Assembly (NCBI GenBank): GCA_937928045.1
Contig: CALFWO010000007.1
Location: 1-64,000, forward strand
Length of the DNA: 64,000 nucleotides
Origin: an uncultured Saprospiraceae bacterium
GTDB taxonomy: Bacteria > Bacteroidota > Bacteroidia > Chitinophagales > Saprospiraceae
Direction of reading: 5' to 3'
Positions 43,311 through 52,413 of the stretch are shown here, one piece after another. Under the pieces are notes generated by a model that had not been told where the DNA came from, ran no database searches, and worked only from the letters and a program-made list of their open reading frames with translations. The position numbers and the translations under genes were made by a program. Numbering within the stretch: the first letter of the stretch is position 1; every line of letters begins with the position of its first letter.

Positions 43311-44246
43311 TCAGGCTGGCAAAGTTCTTAAAATGGTTTGATTCAATAATATTTCCAAAAAGATTAGAAACAATCCAATGAAAGCAAAAATATGAAACCG
43401 TTCGATGTAGCGCTTTACAACGGCAATTTCAATTTTAGTTTTTTCTAATTGATCAATCTCTTCATATATTTTATTCAGCGCATTTTGGGATCCTGCATAA
43501 TAGGATTTCCCTCCGCTGACTTCAGATATTTTCTGTAAAATGGGTGAGCGAATCTTTAGCCCAATGGTATATACTTTTGCGCCCAAACTTGCAGCCGCTT
43601 CTCCAGCCGTTAAAGGTTGTACATATCCAGCATTATTCTCACCATCTGTTAATAGGATAATAACTTTACTCAATCCTGTACTTTGCTCCAATCTATTTAG
43701 ACCAGAGATAAGACCATCTCCAACAGCTGTTAGTCCCGGTAACATTCCGAATTGCAAATTCTTTACAAAATGATTTACCACAGAATGATCAGAAGTCAAG
43801 GGACTCAAGGTTAATGCTTCTCCGGCAAATATGGAAAGGCCAATGCGATCATATTCACGGCCATCTATAAATTGCAAAGCGGCTTCTTTTGCCACTTCTA
43901 ATCTGTTAGGTCTCAAATCAGGATCTGCCATAGATTTAGAAACATCCATAACCAACATTATGTCAATTCCTTCCGCTTCAACCTTTTCTTCTTGTAAAGC
44001 ATTTTGAGGTCTGGCGATGGCGACCACTAATGAACAAAAAGCAATCGCTCTGATTACCGGCAAAATTTTTCTCAACCTTCCCCTCCAACTTACGATTCCT
44101 TCTACACCCGCTAAGTTTGAAAAACGAATGTAACTGCCTTTGTTTTTATAATTTCTAAAATGAAAAAATATAAACAAAGGGAGCAGTAGCAGAAAGCTAA
44201 ATACCCAAGGATTTACAAATTCTATATTTTTAAAAAATTCAATCAA
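43311..44246 (-). CDS. batA: BatA, VWA-domain membrane protein
   Basis: The 311-residue protein resembles BatB but is shorter. It has two N-terminal hydrophobic segments (VFSFLLLLPLFIFFHF and a second near residue 60), a VWA domain with MIDAS DISKSM-type motif MLVMDVSKSMADPD and IILLTDGENNAGY, and a C-terminal helix (FHIFAFIGLFLIFLEILL). It likely forms a complex with BatB and BatD at the inner membrane. It is three bases after the preceding gene and one base before batB. Confidence 0.93.
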   Translation of the reverse strand: MIEFFKNIEFVNPWVFSFLLLLPLFIFFHFRNYKNKGSYIRFSNLAGVEGIVSWRGRLRKILPVIRAIAFCSLVVAIARPQNALQEEKVEAEGIDIMLVMDVSKSMADPDLRPNRLEVAKEAALQFIDGREYDRIGLSIFAGEALTLSPLTSDHSVVNHFVKNLQFGMLPGLTAVGDGLISGLNRLEQSTGLSKVIILLTDGENNAGYVQPLTAGEAAASLGAKVYTIGLKIRSPILQKISEVSGGKSYYAGSQNALNKIYEEIDQLEKTKIEIAVVKRYIERFHIFAFIGLFLIFLEILLNQTILRTLPA

Positions 44247-44249
44247 GTT

Positions 44250-45956
44250 TTAAAGTTCAAGATTTTTAAATGGCAAATAATGTGTTTCCTTCGCAGGATT
44301 TTTGAAACGTTGATACATTCTATAACCGAAGAAAAATATGAACCCAACACAAACCAACATGAGCACAGTTGGTCCCAATGTTTCATAAATAATTTTCAAC
44401 ACTGCCGAATTTCCTCTTGATCTTCTCGACCCTGTTTCACTTACTTCAGTAAACACTTCAGGAGTGAACAACAACATCAAAAGGAACATTCCCGTTAATA
44501 AAATTCCTCCAGCATTTGCTAAAAGTGGCCAAGTTTTATTTTCATCTTGGATAACTTTTTGCAAGCCAGCTTGCTCTCCTAATATCTGACCAAAATCATC
44601 GGCTTCCGTTGGATTTGCAAATATCAAGGTCTTTTTCTTACGTTTTCCTTTTTTATTAAGATACCAGACATAGAGCTCTTGTTTTACTTCGTTGAATTGC
44701 AATTCTTTTATCGAAGACAAAGGAACAGAAACGACAGATCTCAGCAATGCAGGTCGACTAATATTTTTCTCAAACTCCTCTTGCGTATTTAGTTTTGAAG
44801 ATGAAAAATGAAATTCATTCGAAAAAATAGCAACGGATCTCCAAGTCTGCTTTCTACGATTCCTTAATTGTCGTACTACGCTAAAAGAGATTTTTTGAAT
44901 ATCTTCAATTTCATTGTAGTTTCCATTCGATATATCTTTTGTCGCATGAATCAAATCCTTGGCCCACTTCAACCAAGTGGTGTGTTCTTCTTGCTCTGGA
45001 TTGGCTTTTGCGAATTTCACTAAATCTGCCATTGGCAACAACCGTTTCAACTCAACCTTCCAAGCATCTTCAATTCCAATTGATTTCAAATCACGAATAA
45101 ATTCGTCCGAAGTCGATTCCAAGGCTTTTACTCCATATCGATCTTCAAAATACCTTCTGATTACTAAAGTAAGTTCATCGTAATATTTTTTAAGCAAACC
45201 TTTTTCCCAATCTCTTTTCTTCTCAATTCCTGCAAGGGCCGTAAGTGCTTTTTCATGTGCACTGATTGGAATTGGCGGAGGAATTGGTTTGGCCTTTTGC
45301 TTACTGAAATAATAATAAAATCCAGCAATCAATGCACCCAAGGCAAAAAGTATCCCAAGAATTAAACTCCAATAACTTTTTGCATCTTCTCTAATTATTG
45401 ACTTTATTGGAGCCAAGCCCATAGAATCAACTGTTGATACTTTGGCATCGTCTGCTAACCCAATAGTAAATCTAACTTCATTAGAATACACATCATAAAC
45501 TCCTGTTTCTAACGCTACTTCAACTTTAGCAGCAGGAAATACAAAAACGCCAGGTTCCCAAACAAAAAGTTTCAGCTGATTTTGAAATAATTTTACGGAG
45601 CCATTACTACTTCCCTTCCAATTGAGTTGGGCTGGTAGAAATTTGTATTCATTGGCTACTGAAAAACTTCCATAGTCCTGAAACTCATATTCTACTGCTG
45701 AAGAATCCTGAAAAGCACGTGCAAGTACTTTTATGGAGTCGGGAAAAAATTGAATGTGATTAACAACACCATTCTCGGGAATTGACAATTGCATTTGCAA
45801 ATTCAAAGGTTGGCCTATTCGAACTGAGTCTGGGCTAAAATCTAATCTTAAATTTACATCTGCCTGTCCAAAACCATAGCTACTGAAACAAAGCATCAGT
45901 ACAACGTAAATAATTCTTAAATGAATTTGTAAATATAAATTCAACTTTTCCTTCAT
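44250..45956 (-). CDS. BatD/DUF4381-like membrane protein fused to a PH-like domain
   Basis: The 568-residue protein has a signal sequence (about 1-30). An Ig/BatD-like region (about 32-185) follows, then a transmembrane helix (SYWSLILGILFALGALIAGF, about 195-220) and a DUF4381-type cytoplasmic helical domain (EKALTALAGIEKK, YYDELTLVIRRYFEDRYG). The unusual part is a C-terminal extension of about 220 residues. It has a PH-like beta-rich stretch (VAIFSNEFHFSS, LYVWYLNKKGKRKKKTLIF) and two more transmembrane helices (NAGGILLTGMFLLMLLF, PTVLMLVCVGFIFFF). The fold of the extension is inferred from sequence pattern only. It is four bases after the DUF58 gene in the Bat operon. Confidence 0.82.
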   Translation of the reverse strand: MKEKLNLYLQIHLRIIYVVLMLCFSSYGFGQADVNLRLDFSPDSVRIGQPLNLQMQLSIPENGVVNHIQFFPDSIKVLARAFQDSSAVEYEFQDYGSFSVANEYKFLPAQLNWKGSSNGSVKLFQNQLKLFVWEPGVFVFPAAKVEVALETGVYDVYSNEVRFTIGLADDAKVSTVDSMGLAPIKSIIREDAKSYWSLILGILFALGALIAGFYYYFSKQKAKPIPPPIPISAHEKALTALAGIEKKRDWEKGLLKKYYDELTLVIRRYFEDRYGVKALESTSDEFIRDLKSIGIEDAWKVELKRLLPMADLVKFAKANPEQEEHTTWLKWAKDLIHATKDISNGNYNEIEDIQKISFSVVRQLRNRRKQTWRSVAIFSNEFHFSSSKLNTQEEFEKNISRPALLRSVVSVPLSSIKELQFNEVKQELYVWYLNKKGKRKKKTLIFANPTEADDFGQILGEQAGLQKVIQDENKTWPLLANAGGILLTGMFLLMLLFTPEVFTEVSETGSRRSRGNSAVLKIIYETLGPTVLMLVCVGFIFFFGYRMYQRFKNPAKETHYLPFKNLEL

Positions 45957-45960
45957 TGAT

Positions 45961-46830
45961 TTATCTTGCTCTTCTTTTAAAAAACTGAATCAATTCATTC
46001 AAATAGGGCTCATTGGTTGCCAAAGACAACTGTGCGACTCCCGCCTTCCGAAAACTTTCTTTCATATATTGAATATTATCATCGTACCAATCCTTGTAGC
46101 GATCTCTGGTTTTCTTTTGAGCGGTATCCAACCACTGGAACCTTCCAGTTTCTGCATCGGTCACACGAATCAATCCGACATTTGGAAGTTCAGTTTCCAA
46201 CGGATCGAATATTTGCACTCCAATCACATCGTGTCTTCGAGCAACGACTCGCAATGGCACTTCGTAATTCTTCGCCATAAAATCACTTAAAACGAAACAG
46301 ATGCATCGCTTACGAATAATATTGTTTAAATATTCCAAGCCAATACCAAGCTCCGAACCTTTGCCTGTCGGTTCAAAGTTTATCAACTCACGAATGATGC
46401 GAAGAATATGTTTCTTTCCTTTTTTAGGCGGAATGTACTTTTCAACTTTATCAGAAAAAAGTACCATGCCCACTTTATCTTGATTATTGATCGCAGAAAA
46501 TGCCAGCACTGCTGACAACTCTGTCATCAACTCCTGTTTGAATTGTTGACGAGAACCAAAAAAAGCGGAAGCACTTAAGTCGACTGCTAACATAACCGTC
46601 AATTCTCTTTCCTCTTCAAATCTTTTAGTAAAAGGCTCACCAGTTCTCGCAGTTACATTCCAATCTATATTTCGGATATCATCTCCGTACTGATAGCTGC
46701 GTACTTCAGAAAAAGACATACCTTGACCTTTGAAAGCTGAATGATATTCTCCAGAAACCAAATGACTACTCAATCCTTTGGTTTTTATTTCTATCCGACG
46801 AACTTTTTTTAATAATTCTTTTGTATCCAT
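45961..46830 (-). CDS. DUF58 domain protein (MoxR-associated)
   Basis: The 289-residue protein is a DUF58 family member: GEYHSAFKGQGMSFSEVRSY, DIRNIDWNVTARTGEPF, and a VWA-like part with LAVDLSASAFFG and CFVLSDFMAKN. DUF58 proteins are VWA-like clients of MoxR ATPases and often stand in the same operon, as here. Unlike BatA/B it has no obvious transmembrane helix, so it is likely cytoplasmic. It begins one base after the preceding gene's stop. Confidence 0.92.
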   Translation of the reverse strand: MDTKELLKKVRRIEIKTKGLSSHLVSGEYHSAFKGQGMSFSEVRSYQYGDDIRNIDWNVTARTGEPFTKRFEEERELTVMLAVDLSASAFFGSRQQFKQELMTELSAVLAFSAINNQDKVGMVLFSDKVEKYIPPKKGKKHILRIIRELINFEPTGKGSELGIGLEYLNNIIRKRCICFVLSDFMAKNYEVPLRVVARRHDVIGVQIFDPLETELPNVGLIRVTDAETGRFQWLDTAQKKTRDRYKDWYDDNIQYMKESFRKAGVAQLSLATNEPYLNELIQFFKRRAR

Positions 46831-46831
46831 A

Positions 46832-48148
46832 CTATTTAACCAGCAAGGTTAAGGCTTCAGAAGTTCGCAAATAAGGAATCATCTCTTCAAATGGAAAAAC
46901 AATTTTTTCTTTTCCAAAAACAGAGTGAAAACTGGTTTCAAAAGAAATTCCATTACTCTGAATATTGATCAAATCGAAAGTTTGTTTGTCTATCCAATTA
47001 CAAAATGATTTATGGTTATTATATTTTTCTTTGAGTTTTTCTTTCTCAGTTGCCAATAACTTATTCAGCCCTTCACTTTTTACAACTATTCTAGCTTGAT
47101 CAAATAAAGTTTCATTTTGCAAATCAAAGATAAAGGCGACAGACTTGTTATCATTAGACCAACTACTTAAATAATTCACTACACCGCTAATCACTCTTCC
47201 ATTAAAGTAGTTTACTTCAGTCCATGCCACGGCTTGCAAGGAAGCTCTAATATTAGGATTTAATCTAGGGTTACTTTTTCGAACACCTTTACCGTACTCC
47301 TTACATTCACTGATAAATTCGAGTGCTTGACCCTCAAACCAAGTATTAATATTTTCAAAATTAGTTATCGGATAAGTCATAGAATAACTCCCAACGAAAT
47401 CTCCGTAATTAGCGCATCCAAATAGAAATTGATCATTTTGTTTAAAGAGTATCTGCTCACCTGTTCCGTCTGTCCATTTAAAAATCACTTTTTGGATTTC
47501 TTGACCACTAAATCCGCAAATTGCATTACCAACTATTTTGTTGGATTCGTAAATATCAATATCATAGTATCCGGCATCAGTAATAGATCCCAACAACTGA
47601 TAACCTTCGGAGAATTTATCTAAATATAAGCTTCCGGAAACATCACGAGTATTGATTTTTTGAACAAGCATTTTGGCACTAGATTGTTCATCGGTATAAC
47701 GCCTAATCCAGTTTTCTTGGGCACATGATGCAGCTACGCTTGGTGCAGCCACCACTTTTTTCAAATCAAAATCGAAGTAAATATTTTCATCTATCGAACT
47801 CCACCATCCGGTCAAATTATCTTGGTTCCGATTAGCGATAATCTTTCCGGAAATTTTTCCAAAAAGATTATACTCATTGAAGGTGATTTGTTCCTTCTTC
47901 GAAATTCCCTTTAGCACCAATTCTTCTTTGGACTTAACATAACGAAGTACTCCTCTGCAATCTTTTTTATCACAAGCCATAGCAATTACAATTTCTTCCA
48001 TACCGTCTAGACGACCATGGAAAAATTCAACTGGTACTTCTCCTGCGTTTTCTTCAAAAAGCTCTTTTACTTTAAATTCGAGCAAATCTTGACTAAAGCC
48101 AGGGAGGGTGCACCAAGCGATACAAATAAGTACTATTGCTATTCTCAT
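46832..48148 (-). CDS. secreted unknown protein inserted between MoxR and DUF58 genes
   Basis: The 438-residue protein has a signal peptide (MRIAIVLICIAWCTLPGFSQ). I do not recognise a family. The mature part has repeated aromatic/glycine strands (GKISGKIIANRNQDNLTGWW, GSLYLDKFSEGYQLLGSITD, GYYDIDIYESNKIVGNAICGF) and scattered cysteines (CDKKDC, FGCANYGDF), which suggest a periplasmic beta-rich protein. It is packed tightly in the Bat operon (two bases after moxR and one before DUF58), which implies a shared role with the stress machinery. Confidence 0.8.
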   Translation of the reverse strand: MRIAIVLICIAWCTLPGFSQDLLEFKVKELFEENAGEVPVEFFHGRLDGMEEIVIAMACDKKDCRGVLRYVKSKEELVLKGISKKEQITFNEYNLFGKISGKIIANRNQDNLTGWWSSIDENIYFDFDLKKVVAAPSVAASCAQENWIRRYTDEQSSAKMLVQKINTRDVSGSLYLDKFSEGYQLLGSITDAGYYDIDIYESNKIVGNAICGFSGQEIQKVIFKWTDGTGEQILFKQNDQFLFGCANYGDFVGSYSMTYPITNFENINTWFEGQALEFISECKEYGKGVRKSNPRLNPNIRASLQAVAWTEVNYFNGRVISGVVNYLSSWSNDNKSVAFIFDLQNETLFDQARIVVKSEGLNKLLATEKEKLKEKYNNHKSFCNWIDKQTFDLINIQSNGISFETSFHSVFGKEKIVFPFEEMIPYLRTSEALTLLVK

Positions 48149-48150
48149 AA

Positions 48151-49149
48151 TTAAGGCACCTCTACTGTATCTAAAATTTGACGAATGATATCTTCTTGAG
48201 TAATTTCTTCAGCTTCCGCTTCGTAGCTTAATCCGATTCTATGGCGCAATACATCATAGCAAATGCTTCGAACATCTTCCGGAATTACAAAACCACGTCG
48301 CTCCATAAATGCTTTTGCCTTAGAAGCCAGAGCGAGATTGATACTAGCTCGAGGAGATCCTCCAAAGGTGATCAAAGGAACTAAATCATTTAATCCATAT
48401 GACTTCGGATCACGAGTAGCGAAAACGATATCCAAAATGTACTGCTCGATTTTTTCGTCCATATAAACTTTACGAACAGTTTCTCGAGCTTTTAATATTT
48501 CATCAGTTGTGACAACTTGCCCTATTTTCCCAAAATCACTAACCCCTAAATTTCTACGAACAATTTCTCGTTCTTCTTCTTGATTAGGATATCCAATTTT
48601 CACTTTTAGCATGAATCTATCAATTTGCGCTTCTGGCAAAGGATAAGTTCCTTCTTGTTCAATTGGATTTTGTGTAGCCAATACCAAAAAAGGCTCCGTT
48701 AGCTTAAAGGATTCTTTGCCAATTGTAACTTGTCTTTCTTGCATCGCTTCTAACAAAGCTGATTGCACTTTGGCTGGGGCTCTGTTAATTTCATCCGCAA
48801 GAATGAAGTTGGAAAAGATTGGTCCTTTTCTTACGGTAAATTCATTTTGCTGAGGATTGTAAATCATCGTTCCGACGATATCGGCTGGCAGTAAATCCGG
48901 TGTAAACTGTATCCTAGAGAATTGTGCGTTGATAGCCGAGGCTAATGTTTTGATGGCAAGAGTTTTTGCTAATCCAGGCAGTCCTTCCAATAAAACATGG
49001 CCTTTGGTTAACAAGCCTAACAATAATCTATCGAACATTATTGGCTGACCCACAATCACTTTTGAAGTTTCAGCTCTTAACCGCTCAACAAAAGCAGATT
49101 CAATTTTAATTTGCTGATTTAGTGCTTCAATATCTACAGATGTTTGCAT
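48151..49149 (-). CDS. moxR: MoxR-family AAA+ ATPase
   Basis: The 332-residue cytosolic ATPase has Walker A GLPGLAKT (residues 56-63), Walker B FILADEINRAP (D119, E120), sensor 1 LVLATQNPIEQEG and an arginine-rich C-terminal lid (GGSPRASINLALASKAKAF). MoxR proteins act as chaperones for VWA-domain proteins, which are encoded by the genes that follow. It is the first gene of the Bat operon, 93 bp after the small coupled gene at 49243, so it probably has its own promoter. Confidence 0.95.
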   Translation of the reverse strand: MQTSVDIEALNQQIKIESAFVERLRAETSKVIVGQPIMFDRLLLGLLTKGHVLLEGLPGLAKTLAIKTLASAINAQFSRIQFTPDLLPADIVGTMIYNPQQNEFTVRKGPIFSNFILADEINRAPAKVQSALLEAMQERQVTIGKESFKLTEPFLVLATQNPIEQEGTYPLPEAQIDRFMLKVKIGYPNQEEEREIVRRNLGVSDFGKIGQVVTTDEILKARETVRKVYMDEKIEQYILDIVFATRDPKSYGLNDLVPLITFGGSPRASINLALASKAKAFMERRGFVIPEDVRSICYDVLRHRIGLSYEAEAEEITQEDIIRQILDTVEVP

Positions 49150-49242
49150 AAATAATCTATTCTTTAGCGCTGAACATAAAGTGTGCTAAGTTAGGGCATT
49201 GATTGTAAAAAACGGGAGTAAATAGCCTGTTTTAGGAAATTC

Positions 49243-49590
49243 TTAAAATTTCACTATCGGCTCAATGGCCAGCGTATCTTTCAGCTCCTTTTTCTCTGGA
49301 AAATCGGGCTTTATAGGCTTTTCAGGTCTTTTCAGACTGTCAAACAACATCAACTCATTGGCTTTGATAAAGACTATAGAATCAGCATTTCTTTTTGCAA
49401 TTTTCAAAACTTCATCTTCGCACTTCACCTTCATCCGTATAGCATAAGCATTCAACTTCTCTTCCAAGTCATTTTGAATCAATGACTTACGACTTGGCAA
49501 TTCCTTTTTTGCTTGTTGAAATTGGTAAGTTCTCCATCCGACAAAAGCTGAAAGAGCGCAAATAGCCACTATTAAGAGTTTATTCCTCAT
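49243..49590 (-). CDS. small membrane-anchored protein of unknown function
   Basis: The 115-residue protein has an N-terminal membrane helix ([19 protein letters not shown]) and a charged, probably helical remainder rich in Lys and Glu. Its ATG overlaps the stop of the upstream small lipoprotein by four bases (ATGA). I do not recognise it. Its position after lptB suggests an envelope role. Confidence 0.65.
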   Translation of the reverse strand: MRNKLLIVAICALSAFVGWRTYQFQQAKKELPSRKSLIQNDLEEKLNAYAIRMKVKCEDEVLKIAKRNADSIVFIKANELMLFDSLKRPEKPIKPDFPEKKELKDTLAIEPIVKF

Positions 49591-49850
49591 TGGCGATTTA
49601 CTAATTTACGAATTTCGATAAGTTGCAATTCAACCAATGAATCGGTTCTCACTTGAATCATGCTGTCCTGAGTTACAGTACAAATGCTGTCCAATTCCTT
49701 TCTAAAAAGAGGAATTCTTGCGTTATAGAGGGTATCTACAATATCGGACTCTTCAGGGGTAAGTTCATTTGCAGGAAGTCGACATGAGCTGAATGCAAGG
49801 ACCAAACAGCTTAGAAAAGTTAGAAAATAAGAGAAAACACTAAGCTTCAT
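49587..49850 (-). CDS. small lipoprotein of unknown function
   Basis: The 87-residue protein begins [20 protein letters not shown] and has a lipobox-like FSSC. The rest is short and helical, with [19 protein letters not shown]. Its start lies inside the last codons of lptB (11-base overlap), so it is translationally coupled to it and to the next small gene. The role is unknown; involvement with lipopolysaccharide transport is inference. Confidence 0.65.
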   Translation of the reverse strand: MKLSVFSYFLTFLSCLVLAFSSCRLPANELTPEESDIVDTLYNARIPLFRKELDSICTVTQDSMIQVRTDSLVELQLIEIRKLVNRQ

Positions 49851-50598
49851 CTAAATCAATCGTTTTTCGCTTCAATTCAAAGTTCTTTCCGAGATAAACC
49901 TTGCGCACCATCTCATCAGCCGCAAGTTCTTCAGCTGTGCCGGTTTTTAGAATATTTCCTTCGAACATCAGGTAAGCACGATCTGTAATACTCAGTGTTT
50001 CTTGAACGTTATGATCCGTAATAAGAATTCCGATATTCTTGGTTTTTAGCTTGGCAACGATATATTGTATGTCTTCTACGGCGATGGGGTCAATCCCCGC
50101 AAACGGCTCATCGAGTAATATAAAATTTGGGCTAGTGGCTAAGGCACGGGCGATTTCGGTTCTACGACGCTCTCCACCAGATAAAGTATCTCCATAACTT
50201 TTTCGGACCTTATCCAAACGAAATTCAGCAATTAAGTCTTCCAATTTTGCTGCTTGTTCTGACTTACTCAAATCTGTCATTTCTAATACAGCGGAGATAT
50301 TGTCTTCCACCGTCAGCTTTCGGAATACAGATGGTTCTTGCGGCAAATATCCAATTCCTCTTTGTGCTCGCTTGTACATCGGTAGCGTTGTAATGTCATC
50401 CATATCCAAAAACACATTGCCGTCATTGGGTCTAATGAAACCAACCACCATATAGAAAGTTGTCGTTTTCCCAGCACCGTTAGGTCCTAGGAGTCCGACT
50501 ATTTCACCTTGATTCACTTCTATGGAAACCTTTTTGACTACGGTACGACGACCATAAATCTTGACTAAATTTTCCGCGCGAAGTTTACTTTTACTCAT
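49840..50598 (-). CDS. lptB: LPS export ABC transporter ATP-binding protein
   Basis: The 252-residue cytosolic ATPase has Walker [12 protein letters not shown]-loop [17 protein letters not shown], the ABC signature [11 protein letters not shown], Walker [14 protein letters not shown] and H-loop ITDHNVQE. The length and the [10 protein letters not shown] and DEPFAGIDP sequences fit LptB, which powers lipopolysaccharide extraction with LptF/LptG. The F/G genes are not in the window. It lies 67 bp after the upstream lipoprotein gene. Confidence 0.93.
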   Translation of the reverse strand: MSKSKLRAENLVKIYGRRTVVKKVSIEVNQGEIVGLLGPNGAGKTTTFYMVVGFIRPNDGNVFLDMDDITTLPMYKRAQRGIGYLPQEPSVFRKLTVEDNISAVLEMTDLSKSEQAAKLEDLIAEFRLDKVRKSYGDTLSGGERRRTEIARALATSPNFILLDEPFAGIDPIAVEDIQYIVAKLKTKNIGILITDHNVQETLSITDRAYLMFEGNILKTGTAEELAADEMVRKVYLGKNFELKRKTIDLDEA

Positions 50599-50665
50599 GA
50601 ATTATTTAACGAGGTTATCGCAAAGATAGCTTGGTTTTCTATGATTATTTTTCAATTCCTAAGGC

Positions 50666-52321
50666 TTATTCTTTCAAAGCACTTAAGTCCCAATCTTCAC
50701 TTCGATCAAAATTCGGTAAGAATTTTTCGAAAAGCTTTGTTTTTATTTGCTCAGGTTGTGATTTGCTTTGATAATCTCCGCTGTCCCAAACACCGTTTTT
50801 ATTGCGATCTAGAATTATCGTTGCCGACAAGTCTAAGGGTTCTAATTTAGGATATTTCAGGGCCAAATCCGCTTGACCAAGAATTGTTTTTGTATCAATT
50901 ATTCTACCACTCTTCTTTTCTTCCAATTTATAAACATACTGCTGAGAACTGTCTAACCCAGTGACATTCAATTCAAAATTTGTTAAATCTTCGACCGTTT
51001 TTATTTTCAACTCATAAATCAAAGTATCATTTGGACTGTTGTGAATACTGATTAAAGCTTCAGGTAAAAAAGTCAGTTTGTAATTTTCGCCAGCTGTAAA
51101 TACATCATTGAAAGCTAAATTCCTAAAGTCACTGGAATCCTTTTGCATTGATAAAGGAATTGGGCTGTCAACAGAATCTTGATTCAGAATTATCTTGTTG
51201 CTATTGATAGCTTCAATCGGAAAATTAAAGGCTATAAAGAAAGTATCAAATGGATTGACCTCAATAGCTTCGTCTGTAATTTTCTCAAGTGGCATCAAGT
51301 CTAAGTCTACATCCATTTTGAGTCTACTTGATTTCACCAACAAGGTATCATAGTAGTTAGTATCTTTTTCTAAATATAAATTCCAATCACTCGTATCGGT
51401 ATTGTTGTACCAAACAAAAAGACTATCATCCTCCACAAGTTTATACATTCTTTCCCGAGGAGGATCTGCTGTTATTTTCACCTGATCAGGAGATTGATTA
51501 AATCCAATCGAAATTTTACCATAGCTATTTTTAATGTCCTTGATTTTTCGAAAAGGTGGAATCGGATTTGACAAAACAATATTCAACGGAGTCGATTGAT
51601 TGGTGTCCAAAATCAACATTGAATCGATAAAACCAATCGCTTCCGTCAAAGAATCAAATTTGTAATTTAAATCTGTAGCTGGGAGTACAAAAACTTGGAA
51701 AGTATCTGACTTCAGATTGTCTAATTTGAACTTTCCATCCTTGTCAGATCTAGCTACATAAAGTGGCTTGACCGTAGTAATAGCAGTGTCGGCTAAATTA
51801 TCATGCAACATCACAACGGCCTTGTTTACCGGATTGCCAGTTAAGGCATCGACCACAGTTCCAGAGACGCTCATAGAATCTATTACCTCCCCAGTTGAAA
51901 AAACATATCGCAAATTGGGTACAGGATTTCCAGCAGTGTAATCCACCACTGATTCTCCAAAGTTAATTATGTACGTGAGGTCGTCTTTCAGCTTATAGTC
52001 TTTATCAAAGGAAAAAACAACTGATTTTTTTTTGATGGAAATATCATAATCACTCTTTTCCATTAAAGGAGAGGTTAAGACTTGTTCTGCTACATTTTTA
52101 AGCTCAATCCATTCGTTGAACTCAATTACGATATCTTGCTTAGTAAAGTTTTTTTGAAAATTGGCTGTTGAAGCCAAGGTGTCCATGATAGGAGCTTCGG
52201 TATCCTCTTCACCGCCAGTTGGAGCTACAATCTGAGCACAGGAGTAAAGCCAAAGGGCAAACACTACCAACAACGCACTAAATTGAAAACTTCTTTTTTT
52301 CCTACTGCTCATTAAGGGCAA
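50666..52321 (-). CDS. Ig-like domain lipoprotein
   Basis: The 551-residue protein has a lipoprotein signal peptide, FALWLYSC; a shorter start four residues in is possible. SbsA-like/Big_5-type Ig domain motifs follow: APIMDTLASTANFQKNF, DIVIEFNEWIELKN, DLTYIINFGESVVD. A carboxypeptidase-regulatory-like module then has GTVVDALTGNPVNKAVVML, DKDGKFKLDNL. The C terminus has a DRNKNGVWDSGDY motif that resembles calcium-binding loops. This is a widespread Bacteroidota outer-membrane lipoprotein of unknown role, often beside lptB as here. Confidence 0.82.
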   Translation of the reverse strand: MPLMSSRKKRSFQFSALLVVFALWLYSCAQIVAPTGGEEDTEAPIMDTLASTANFQKNFTKQDIVIEFNEWIELKNVAEQVLTSPLMEKSDYDISIKKKSVVFSFDKDYKLKDDLTYIINFGESVVDYTAGNPVPNLRYVFSTGEVIDSMSVSGTVVDALTGNPVNKAVVMLHDNLADTAITTVKPLYVARSDKDGKFKLDNLKSDTFQVFVLPATDLNYKFDSLTEAIGFIDSMLILDTNQSTPLNIVLSNPIPPFRKIKDIKNSYGKISIGFNQSPDQVKITADPPRERMYKLVEDDSLFVWYNNTDTSDWNLYLEKDTNYYDTLLVKSSRLKMDVDLDLMPLEKITDEAIEVNPFDTFFIAFNFPIEAINSNKIILNQDSVDSPIPLSMQKDSSDFRNLAFNDVFTAGENYKLTFLPEALISIHNSPNDTLIYELKIKTVEDLTNFELNVTGLDSSQQYVYKLEEKKSGRIIDTKTILGQADLALKYPKLEPLDLSATIILDRNKNGVWDSGDYQSKSQPEQIKTKLFEKFLPNFDRSEDWDLSALKE

Positions 52322-52413
52322 AAATGGTTAAAATTTTAGAAGGAAGTAAAACTTACTGCCAGTCAAACGATAATTGACAATGAAATGTATGCACCTCTAC
52401 TAGAAAAGCAAGA

